A program made the position numbers and the translations under genes. Below are positions 34,727-42,400 of a DNA stretch of 64,000 nt, one piece after another; position 1 is the stretch's first letter; each line of letters begins with the position of its first letter. The DNA is taken from positions 1 through 64,000 of the forward strand of contig NZ_JAEUZA010000005.1 of assembly GCF_016798245.1 (NCBI RefSeq). Direction: 5' to 3'. The stretch is from Alkalicoccobacillus gibsonii. Lineage in GTDB: Bacteria; Bacillota; Bacilli; Bacillales; Bacillaceae_D. Below the pieces are notes generated by a model. That model saw nothing but the letters and a program-made list of their open reading frames with translations. It searched no databases and was not told where the DNA came from.

Positions 34727-36079
34727 TTGGATAGTGTCTTATTGTCGAGAATGCTGTTCGGGTCATCTATGGCCTTTCATATTATTTTTGCAACGTTAAC
34801 AGTTGGAATCACTCTGATGATTCTTCTTGCAGAAATTATGCGTTTAGTTAAGAAGGATGACGATTATGCGTTACTTGCCAAACGATGGACGAAAGGAGCG
34901 GCTGTTTTACTTGGTGTTGCGATTCCTTCTGGTACCATTGTCGCCGTTATGCTCTCTCTCTTATGGCCAAAGTTTATGGAGATCGTAGGAGAAGTGATTG
35001 CCCTTCCCTTTCAAATTGAAATCTTTGCTTTTTTCTTAGAGGCTTTGTTTCTCTCCATTTATGTGTATGCAGCAGATCGCTTAGGACCTGTGACTAGGTT
35101 GATTGCCGTCTTTTTTGTTGCCTTTGGAGCCTCAGCCTCTGCTATTCTGATTACAAATGCACATGCATGGATGAATACGCCGCGTGGATTTGATTTGGTT
35201 GATGGACAAGTGGTCAATGTTGATCCTCTTGCTGCGATTAAAGCGCCAAGCTTCTTTGTTACAGCAAACCACGTTGTCGGAACGGCTTTTATGACAGGTG
35301 CTTTTGTATTAGTTGCCGTTGCTGCCTATAAGTTATTACATAACCATTTGTCTAAAAGGGAAATTGCTTATCATCGTAAGGGATTATTTCTCTCTTTGGT
35401 GGTTGCATTTATTATGTCGTCATACACCGCTCTGTCGGGTCACGAAACGGCTGTGATGTTGTATGAAGAGCTTCCGATAAAGCTTGCTGCCTCTGAAGGG
35501 TTGTTTAATACAACGGATAATGCCGCTCTTACCATTTTTGGAACACCTAGTGTTGAAACAGAAAGTGTGATTGGTGGAATTGAAATACCTGGCCTGCTGA
35601 GTTGGATTGCAACTGGATCAACGGACGGGGTTATTCAAGGATTAAATGAATTTCCTCAAGACGAGTGGCCGCCTTTGTTTATCCATACTTTGTTTAATGT
35701 CATGGTTGCCATAGGGTTTACCTTATTAGGGCTTGCTGCTCTTGGTTTATTATTCTGGTTCCTTCGACGTAAACAAGAAGGAGTCATTTACCCTAAATGG
35801 CTTCTAGCAGCATATGTCGCTTGTGGACCTCTTGCGATTATTGGCATTGAAACGGGCTGGATTTATAGTTGTACCGGAAGACAGCCCTGGACCATTTACG
35901 GAATACAGCGGACTGTAGATGCAGCCACAAACTCCGGTAACCTCGGTATTCTGTTCTTCTTGTTCTCCGTTCTTTATATAGTTTTGCTCGTTATTACCGG
36001 GCTTGTCATGTATTACTACTTTAAACGAAATCCAGTAACAGATGAATTTCAATCGACAAATGATCAACTCAATGTGTAG
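34727..36079 (+). CDS. cydA: cytochrome bd-type quinol oxidase subunit I (YthA/CioA type)
   Basis: A 450-residue polytopic subunit with about nine helices and a short Q-loop (CioA/YthA class). Expected ligands are present: H18 (SSMAFHII) for the high-spin heme, His in FFVTANHVVGT and Met in LFNVMVAIG for b558, and the Q-loop SGHETAVMLYEELPIKLAA. In the GRQPW block, the position of E. coli E445 (GWFVAE-YGRQPW) is C382 here (GWIYSCTGRQPW). TTG 34727 has GGAGAGG 10 nt upstream and is preferred to TTG 34718. It reduces O2 to water with quinol electrons. Confidence 0.88.
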   Translation: MDSVLLSRMLFGSSMAFHIIFATLTVGITLMILLAEIMRLVKKDDDYALLAKRWTKGAAVLLGVAIPSGTIVAVMLSLLWPKFMEIVGEVIALPFQIEIFAFFLEALFLSIYVYAADRLGPVTRLIAVFFVAFGASASAILITNAHAWMNTPRGFDLVDGQVVNVDPLAAIKAPSFFVTANHVVGTAFMTGAFVLVAVAAYKLLHNHLSKREIAYHRKGLFLSLVVAFIMSSYTALSGHETAVMLYEELPIKLAASEGLFNTTDNAALTIFGTPSVETESVIGGIEIPGLLSWIATGSTDGVIQGLNEFPQDEWPPLFIHTLFNVMVAIGFTLLGLAALGLLFWFLRRKQEGVIYPKWLLAAYVACGPLAIIGIETGWIYSCTGRQPWTIYGIQRTVDAATNSGNLGILFFLFSVLYIVLLVITGLVMYYYFKRNPVTDEFQSTNDQLNV

Positions 36080-36093
36080 AAAGGAGTGAGTCT

Positions 36094-37125
36094 GTGGAGT
36101 CCATAAATATTGCCTTACTCATTATTTGGGCGTTCTTATTTATTTACGCAATTGCTGGTTCAATTGACTTTGGTGCTGGGTTTTGGGCGATGTATTACCA
36201 AAATCAAACGGACACTGAGTCAGCAAGCATTGCCAATCGATATTTATCTCCATCATGGGAAGTAACGAATGTGTTCCTTGTGCTACTTGTTGTAGCATTT
36301 GTTGGATTTTTCCCTGGAGGAGCAGCAAACCTTGGAACGTTGATGATCGTGCCGTTTTGTCTAGTTCTAATTCTGTTAACGATTCGCAGTGCCTTTATGG
36401 TCTATTCTCACAGTGTGAAACGCTATACAAGGCTGTTCACCATCTTCTCAGGTTTAACAGGGTTGTTAATCCCTGCCCTTCTCATCACCATTTTGCCCGC
36501 AGCCATTGGCGGGTATGTCATGAATGATGGAGTGAATCAATACATTCTCGTAGATAAGCTTTTTTCGAGTTCTACTTTCTATACGCATATAGGCTTCGGA
36601 TTAGCGACTGAGCTATTTCTGTCCTCATTGCTGTTGAGCGACTATGCCAGAGAAGCAAATTCAATGGAAACGTACCACACATATCGACGCAATGCGATGA
36701 CACTTGGTCCGATTACGCTCGCTTTTGCGGTAGCGGCCATTTATACCTTGATCCCTCATGCGCCATGGATGTTTGACAACATTACTGATAGTTTCAGGCT
36801 CATTTTGCTTGGCTTATCATTTCTTGCTTTTGTTATTGGATATAGCGCCCTTTGGTGGCCTGCCAAAACAAGACGTAAAATTGGACAGCCCAGGTATGCT
36901 GTGATCTTTATCATTATTCAATTTGGGTTAGCAAGCTTTGCTTATAGCTCCGCTCAGCTACCTTACTTGCTTTATCCTGACATCACGGTCCAGGATGCAT
37001 TTACAAATGAGACGATGTTCAGATTACTTCTCTTTGGATATGCGGGTGGAATGGCCGTACTAATTCCAGTATTTATCTGGTTCTGGCGACTGTTTATGAA
37101 GGATAAGAGGTATCTGTTGAAATAA
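36094..37125 (+). CDS. cydB: cytochrome bd-type quinol oxidase subunit II (YthB/CioB type)
   Basis: A 343-residue membrane subunit with eight to nine helices that pairs with subunit I. N-terminal AIAGSIDFGAGFWAMY and WEVTNVFLVLLVVAFVGFFPG are typical of CydB/CioB. GTG 36094 has AAAGGAGTGAG upstream. The 14-bp gap marks a two-gene operon. No cydX-like or cydCD genes are near. The transcript ends at the repeat-containing terminator 37131-37396. Confidence 0.9.
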   Translation: MESINIALLIIWAFLFIYAIAGSIDFGAGFWAMYYQNQTDTESASIANRYLSPSWEVTNVFLVLLVVAFVGFFPGGAANLGTLMIVPFCLVLILLTIRSAFMVYSHSVKRYTRLFTIFSGLTGLLIPALLITILPAAIGGYVMNDGVNQYILVDKLFSSSTFYTHIGFGLATELFLSSLLLSDYAREANSMETYHTYRRNAMTLGPITLAFAVAAIYTLIPHAPWMFDNITDSFRLILLGLSFLAFVIGYSALWWPAKTRRKIGQPRYAVIFIIIQFGLASFAYSSAQLPYLLYPDITVQDAFTNETMFRLLLFGYAGGMAVLIPVFIWFWRLFMKDKRYLLK

Positions 37126-37130
37126 AAGAA

Positions 37131-37396
37131 AGAGCGTGGGACATAATTCAAAATGAACAAACAATGGCGAATGATTCTACGATCGAATCGTTCGCCATTC
37201 GTGTTTTTGTATAACGAGCGGGTGTGAACCCGACACTCCTACGGAATAGTACGTGGTGAAGACACTGTAGCGGCGCTTTTTCGCGAAAGGGGCTGAGGCC
37301 GTACCCGTGGAAAGGGAGGGATTCTCCTGTAGCGGGTACCTTGCTATGTTCGTGTTTTACTATTTGTATTAATGTTATGTCTCGGTCTCTTTTTTT
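37131..37396 (+). repeat. dispersed repeat copy A, enclosed in a terminator stem downstream of cydB
   Basis: Outer arms AGAGCGTGGGACATAA (37131-37146) and TTATGTCTCGGTCTCT (37375-37390) pair at 14 of 16 positions (two G-U) and are followed by a T-run, i.e. a terminator with a ~228-nt loop. Inside are a 15-bp hairpin (37163-37199, AATGGCGAATGATTC arm) and a conserved ~160-bp block with CGGGT-n4-ACCCG (37219-37232), GCG-rich and GGC-TGAG-GCC hairpins, up to TTCGTGTTT near 37358. Copy B lies inverted at 45516-45786; from 37163 to 37358 the two agree at roughly 85-90% by eye. Confidence 0.85.
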
Positions 37397-37397
37397 C

Positions 37398-38366
37398 CTA
37401 CCTCATCACAGATGTTTTAAGCTCGACAATGTCTCGTTTCATCCGGTTTGAGACAATTTTTCCGAATAAGGCTGCGAGGATTTGCTGGAATAGTGTGCCC
37501 ATAATAACAGGAAGCGTGACAGCCGGAGGGAAATACACAACGGCAATTGCAGCGCCTACACCAATGTTTCGCATCCCACAGTTATACATCATACTAATCA
37601 TCGTTGCATTGGAGAATCCGAGCCACTTTGAGAAAACAAGACCAAGTACATACCCTGCTGTCGCTAATCTAAGCACAACAAGAAAGACACTTATGACAAA
37701 TCCATCAACCCGTGACAAATAAGGAGCTGCAACAGATGCATTTAGTGCAATAACCGTTAACAGACATAGTTTAGCAAACGGAGCCATCGATTTACTCAGC
37801 GTTATGACCTTTCCTTTTCGTAGATAGTTAACGAAAATTCCTAATGCTGAAGGCAAGATAACCATCATTATTAAGCCACTCATCACACCCCATGTATCCA
37901 GCGTAATTTGGTTCCCTATAAAAACAGTTAACGTTAGCGGAACGACAAATGGGGAGAGAATTGTATTGATTAAGATAATAGCAAGAGTTAGAGATCGACT
38001 GCCCTCATAAATGGAGACCCACATTAGTGTGACCACTCCCGTTGGAATGGCAAATGCCAAAAGTAGTCCCGTAGTTGTTTCAATGTTACCTGGGAAAAAT
38101 AAATGCCCCACACCAAAGGCAATAAGCGGCATAATAATTTGTAAAATAAGCATGCTGACTAATATAGGAACGGGATACCGAATCACATTCCGTACGTCCT
38201 TTGGACTTATAGCAACACTGCTCGCAAACGTAATGTATGAAAAAAGAAACGGAACCATAAAAACGATTGTTTGTGCAAATGAACTGAGTAACACACCAAG
38301 TACAACCGCCACTGGTGTTAAAAAAGGCAGAGCCCGTTCAAGCACTCGATTTGTCATTTCTAGCAT
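37398..38366 (-). CDS. bile acid:sodium symporter (BASS) family transporter
   Basis: A 322-residue membrane protein with about nine or ten hydrophobic helices of the BASS family. Signatures include IPTGVVTLMWVSIYEGSRSLT and YNCGMRNIGVGAAIA, the paired crossover regions that bind sodium in homologues. The substrate is likely an organic acid, not bile acid, in a soil or saline bacterium. AGGAGAGG precedes ATG 38366. Its stop codon is one base from the end of repeat copy A. Confidence 0.82.
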   Translation of the reverse strand: MLEMTNRVLERALPFLTPVAVVLGVLLSSFAQTIVFMVPFLFSYITFASSVAISPKDVRNVIRYPVPILVSMLILQIIMPLIAFGVGHLFFPGNIETTTGLLLAFAIPTGVVTLMWVSIYEGSRSLTLAIILINTILSPFVVPLTLTVFIGNQITLDTWGVMSGLIMMVILPSALGIFVNYLRKGKVITLSKSMAPFAKLCLLTVIALNASVAAPYLSRVDGFVISVFLVVLRLATAGYVLGLVFSKWLGFSNATMISMMYNCGMRNIGVGAAIAVVYFPPAVTLPVIMGTLFQQILAALFGKIVSNRMKRDIVELKTSVMR

Positions 38367-38440
38367 AGAACCTCTCCTACAACCTTCTCTTTTTATCATT
38401 AGTGTATCACAGTTAATGCTTTATTTTTTTGTAAAGAAAA

Positions 38441-38465
38441 GAAACGTAGCACTGCGCTACGCTTC
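38441..38465 (-). terminator. terminator of pepF
   Basis: Stem GAAGCGTAGC/GCTACGTTTC (one G-U) with a 5-nt loop and T-rich tail on the minus strand. Confidence 0.8.
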
Positions 38466-38472
38466 TCTTTTT

Positions 38473-40245
38473 TTATTGCTCAGATAAGCGAACAAATTCT
38501 TCTACATCTTTAAGCACAACATCAATCGCTTGCTGCCAGAATGATGAATCGGTTAGATCAGCCTGCAAATGCTTCTGTGCCAGCTCTTCTACGGTCATGC
38601 TAGCTGTGTCTTCAAGCAATGAGATATACGCTTGCTCAAACGAACCTTCTGACTCAGCAGCTTGCTTGTAGATCCCCAGGCTAAACAAGTATCCAAATGT
38701 GTAAGGGAAATTATAGAACGGAACGCCTGTAATATGGAAGTGAAGCTTAGAAGCCCAGAAGGTTGGCGAATAAGCAGAAAGCTGTTCGCCATATGCTTCA
38801 CGCTGTGCTTCTTCCATTAACGCATTCAACTCATTTACAGATAAGCTTTTAGTCTTACGCGCTTCATAGAACCTTGTTTCAAATAAGAAACGTGCATGGA
38901 TATTCATAAAGAAAGCAAGGGCACGAGAAATCTTGTTCTCAAGTAAAGAAAGCTTTAACTCTTTGTCAGTTGCTTCTTCAACAAGAGCATCTGCTACAAT
39001 CGTTTCCGCAAAAGTAGAAGCTGTTTCAGCTACGTTCATCGCATACTGACGAGCAAATGGCTGCTTTTCTTTTAAACAATATGTATGATAGGCATGTCCT
39101 AATTCATGTGCAAGTGTCGCTACATTTGCCATCGATCCATCATACGTCATGAAGATACGTGACTGTTTCTTTAATGGGAAACCTGTACAGAATCCACCAG
39201 GTCTTTTTCCAGGACGATCCTCTGCTTCGATCCAACCATCACGAAGGGCACCTTCTGTAAAGTCAGCAAGCTCAGGACTGAACGTACGGAAGTGCTTAAT
39301 GATTAACTCACACGCCTCTTGATAACTGATCTTTTGATCGTTTTCAACCGGAAGTGGTGCCGTTACATCGTGGAAGGAAAGCTTGTCTACTCCAATGAGC
39401 TCTGCTTTTTTCTCCATGAATTTATAAAGGGCTGGTTTATTTGCTGTAATCGTATCCCACATCGCGTTAAGCGTTTGTTCTTGCATACGGTTGTAGGAAA
39501 GTGGTTCTTTTAATACATTTGTCCACCCGCGCGCTTCATAAAGCTTTAAACGGAATCCAGCAAGATGATTAAGTGTTTGTGAGAACACATCTGCTTCCTT
39601 CTGCCAAGCTTCTTCGTTTACCTTAAATGCTTTCTCACGGACAGAGCGATCGCTGCTATTCATACGATTCTGAAGCTGACCTGCAGATAAAAGCTTCGTT
39701 TCACCATCTTCTTCAAACGGAATTTCCATTCGACCAACGGCTTGATTGTAGAAGTTCCCCCATGCATGATATCCGTCAATTGCCAGACCTGAAGCCAGCT
39801 TTTCTTCCTCAGGAGAAAGCTTGTCTTTTGCTTTTTGACGCTTTTCATTTAAGTTAAATGTAACGTCCTCTAACTCTGGACGAGCAATTAATTGCGCGAA
39901 CGCGTTCTCATCTAATTCAGCTAACATTTGGTCAAGTGACGCCACAAGATTTTGTTGTTTTGCACTTAATTCAAGGAGCTGTCCCTGTAGCAAAAGGGCT
40001 TGCTTGTCCTTTACATTTTGTGCCGTTAGACAGCTAACAAAGCCACCAGCATGCTGTGCTCTCACTGCAATTTCCTGGACGCGCACAAGACCATTTACAA
40101 GCTCATCTTCTGTTAACGTTCCCTTTAAATCAGCTTCAAGCTGATCCTGCTCTTTACCTGTCTCATTTAAAAAGGTCTGAAACTCCGTAGATTCACTTCC
40201 ACCTTTAAAAAATGTTTCTAGATCCCAATTCTCTGGATAGTGCAT
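38473..40245 (-). CDS. M3 family oligoendopeptidase (PepF type)
   Basis: A cytosolic zinc metallopeptidase of 590 residues. The HExxH site is in ATLAHELGHAYHTY, with the third ligand Glu about 25 residues later in NVAETASTFAE; the C-terminal HITGVPFYNFPYTFGYLFSLG is typical of the PepF/M3B group. It cleaves short peptides. AGGAGGAG is upstream of ATG 40245. It is monocistronic, with a terminator at 38441-38465. Confidence 0.9.
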   Translation of the reverse strand: MHYPENWDLETFFKGGSESTEFQTFLNETGKEQDQLEADLKGTLTEDELVNGLVRVQEIAVRAQHAGGFVSCLTAQNVKDKQALLLQGQLLELSAKQQNLVASLDQMLAELDENAFAQLIARPELEDVTFNLNEKRQKAKDKLSPEEEKLASGLAIDGYHAWGNFYNQAVGRMEIPFEEDGETKLLSAGQLQNRMNSSDRSVREKAFKVNEEAWQKEADVFSQTLNHLAGFRLKLYEARGWTNVLKEPLSYNRMQEQTLNAMWDTITANKPALYKFMEKKAELIGVDKLSFHDVTAPLPVENDQKISYQEACELIIKHFRTFSPELADFTEGALRDGWIEAEDRPGKRPGGFCTGFPLKKQSRIFMTYDGSMANVATLAHELGHAYHTYCLKEKQPFARQYAMNVAETASTFAETIVADALVEEATDKELKLSLLENKISRALAFFMNIHARFLFETRFYEARKTKSLSVNELNALMEEAQREAYGEQLSAYSPTFWASKLHFHITGVPFYNFPYTFGYLFSLGIYKQAAESEGSFEQAYISLLEDTASMTVEELAQKHLQADLTDSSFWQQAIDVVLKDVEEFVRLSEQ

Positions 40246-40317
40246 ACAATCTCCTCCTAAGTATTTCGGATTACGTAATACTTAGTTTATCAAATTTTTC
40301 AGAAGATAGCATCATTT

Positions 40318-40848
40318 TTATGATAGAAAAATAGCTCCATAAATAAGAGATCCTAAAATAACAAAAGCTGGATGGACTTTAAACTTTTCTAGTAATAGAA
40401 GACTTGCAACAATTAAAATAACTGTTTGAACAGATCCTGCCCCATCCCACGATGTGACAAAAAATTCGAATGCTAAAATTCCAAGTAAAATCGCAATCGT
40501 TGGTTTAATTAATTTGGTTAACAGCTTGATCTTTGGTGAATCTTTAAATTTCAATAAGATGTTTAATAGAATAATCATTAAAAAGACCGTTGGGGCGACT
40601 GTTGCGAATAAGGCTACTAATGCTCCTGGAATCCCTGCAACCTCATATCCTATTTGACCAGCAAGCTTTGTTGCAATCGGCCCTGGTAAGGCATTAGCTA
40701 GAGCGACTAATTCCCCAAAATCCTGGTTGGTCATCCAGCCATACCGATTGACTACTTCATTTTGAACAAGAGGAATGGAAGGAGGTCCCCCACCATATCC
40801 AACAATGCCGGGAATAAAAAATGCGATAAATAAATGTATATAAACCAT
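40318..40848 (-). CDS. chromate transporter, short CHR protein (second subunit)
   Basis: A 176-residue membrane protein with a single CHR domain: GYGGGPPSIPLVQNEVV, then LANALPGPIATKLAGQIGY and about five helices. Short CHR proteins act as pairs; B. subtilis YwrA/YwrB export chromate only together. Its partner is the gene directly upstream (12 bp gap). AAAGGAG precedes ATG 40848. Natural substrates other than chromate or sulfate are possible. Confidence 0.88.
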   Translation of the reverse strand: MVYIHLFIAFFIPGIVGYGGGPPSIPLVQNEVVNRYGWMTNQDFGELVALANALPGPIATKLAGQIGYEVAGIPGALVALFATVAPTVFLMIILLNILLKFKDSPKIKLLTKLIKPTIAILLGILAFEFFVTSWDGAGSVQTVILIVASLLLLEKFKVHPAFVILGSLIYGAIFLS

Positions 40849-40860
40849 CCAATTCTCCTT

Positions 40861-41427
40861 TTAGCTTGTTTGATTTTCTTTTTGTTTTTGTGTCGGTTTA
40901 AATAAGGCATAACAAATTAAAATAACAATAATAATTGCAGGGTGAATCCCTAGAAATTGCATGCCAATTAAACTAACAACAGCTAAAATACTCGTCCAAA
41001 CCCAACCTAGTCCTTTACCAGATTGTTTTGTGAAGTTGTATGTCATCACGAGTAGCATAACTCCTACAACAGGTGTAACAGCTTGAGTCATCCCTTCAAC
41101 AATCGATGATTCACTAAACGATGCAAGGATACTAAGCAATACTATTAGAATCACAACGGTTGGAATCACGGTAGCAAATAAAGCATTCAGCATACCGGCC
41201 CAGCCACCTAAACGATATCCAATGTACCCAGCCATTTTTGTTGCGATCGGTCCAGGAAGCGTATTCCCGATCGCAAGTACATCTGCAAATTCTTCATCAT
41301 CCATCCATTTGTAACGCTTCACCACTTCATCGTGAACAAGTGGGATTGCAGACGGTCCCCCACCATAGCCAAGCATGGTTGACCTGAAAAACGCGATAAA
41401 TAAATCTTTCTGTAATGACAAATTCAT
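40861..41427 (-). CDS. chromate transporter, short CHR protein (first subunit)
   Basis: A 188-residue single-CHR-domain membrane protein: GYGGGPSAIPLVHDEVVKR and GNTLPGPIATKMAGYIGY, closely similar to its neighbour, so the pair arose by duplication. ATG 41427 has GGAGGAG upstream; 19 in-frame codons before it are not translated. It forms a two-gene operon with 40318-40848. Together they make the equivalent of one long ChrA. Confidence 0.88.
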   Translation of the reverse strand: MNLSLQKDLFIAFFRSTMLGYGGGPSAIPLVHDEVVKRYKWMDDEEFADVLAIGNTLPGPIATKMAGYIGYRLGGWAGMLNALFATVIPTVVILIVLLSILASFSESSIVEGMTQAVTPVVGVMLLVMTYNFTKQSGKGLGWVWTSILAVVSLIGMQFLGIHPAIIIVILICYALFKPTQKQKENQTS

Positions 41428-41494
41428 TCTACTCCTCCTACCCCTCAAGCATAATCTCCTTAATACTAATCGAATTATGACCATCTGACAATCA

Positions 41495-41534
41495 AAAAAC
41501 GCCTCTTCCCTATCAAAAGGTAAGAAGCGTCTTT
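41495..41534 (-). terminator. terminator of the GNAT/amidohydrolase operon
   Basis: Minus strand ACGCTTCTT ... AAGAGGCGT (one G-U) followed by TTTTTG. Confidence 0.72.
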
Positions 41535-41545
41535 CTCTTTATTAC

Positions 41546-42400
41546 TTATAGAAACTTATTGATCTTTGGGAACACTCTTGTTGCCGTATGATAAAAGAAA
41601 TCCTCATGAAAGGCTTCGGGGATCATATCTGCTAACCACTCCATGTATGGCTTAACTTGAACAAGTGGCCAATCTGTTCCGAATAGGAGACGGTCGTAGC
41701 TATCACAATATACAAGTGCCTGACGCAAATGATCAAAATATCGATTATCCCGGTCAAAGTGGCGCCCCACTCTTTCATCTGTACCAACAATCAAACCCGA
41801 CAAGTCAGCATACACATTGCGATTCTTGTAAATCACTTCTGCTGCTGTTAAGCACCACGGATCACCAAAGTGCGCCATCATAAATCGTACCTCACGATGT
41901 TCAACCGCAACCTCATCAATTGTTAATGGATGAGAGTATTTTAATAATCCTTTTTCTGCATATGTATCACCAGTATGATACACAATGGGCACATCATAGT
42001 GCTTAGCTAACCGGTAGATCGGCTGATAGACAGCATCATATGCATAGTAAGGATAATACCCTAAATAGATCTTAATCCCAACAACCCAATCCTTTTGTAA
42101 TTCTTCTTCTAACTCAACTAAAGAAGCCTCCGTAAAGAGAAATGGATTGATGCCAACGCAACACATAATTTCTTTCGGACGATGTTCAAGATCCAATCCC
42201 ATCAAGCTCGAGGTTGTTCGATCTGGAAACTCACCTGGTACACGTTCAGTCACACCCATACCGATTCCAAGTACAACATTCGCTTCTTTATACTCTTTCA
42301 TTAACCCTGCTGCATTATAGGAAATCTCAGATAAGTCTGTTGCCGTCTCTTTAAATGATTGAATGTTTGAGAAGTGCAGGTGTGCATCAATTACTTTCAT
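41546..42400 (-). CDS. amidohydrolase-2 family metal-dependent hydrolase
   Basis: A TIM-barrel hydrolase of 284 residues. Metal ligands are visible as DAHLHF at the N-terminus, VYHTGD in the middle, MMAHFGDPW and FGTDWPLVQ near the C-terminus, the layout of the amidohydrolase_2 (decarboxylase/lactonase) group. The substrate is unknown. Its ATG overlaps the stop codon of the GNAT fusion gene (ATGA), so the two proteins are made together. Confidence 0.85.
   Translation of the reverse strand: MKVIDAHLHFSNIQSFKETATDLSEISYNAAGLMKEYKEANVVLGIGMGVTERVPGEFPDRTTSSLMGLDLEHRPKEIMCCVGINPFLFTEASLVELEEELQKDWVVGIKIYLGYYPYYAYDAVYQPIYRLAKHYDVPIVYHTGDTYAEKGLLKYSHPLTIDEVAVEHREVRFMMAHFGDPWCLTAAEVIYKNRNVYADLSGLIVGTDERVGRHFDRDNRYFDHLRQALVYCDSYDRLLFGTDWPLVQVKPYMEWLADMIPEAFHEDFFYHTATRVFPKINKFL

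Noticed and set aside
37372-37722. Plus-strand frame of 116 codons after the repeat-bearing terminator
   Set aside because: It starts within the terminator arm and is antisense to the BASS transporter gene.
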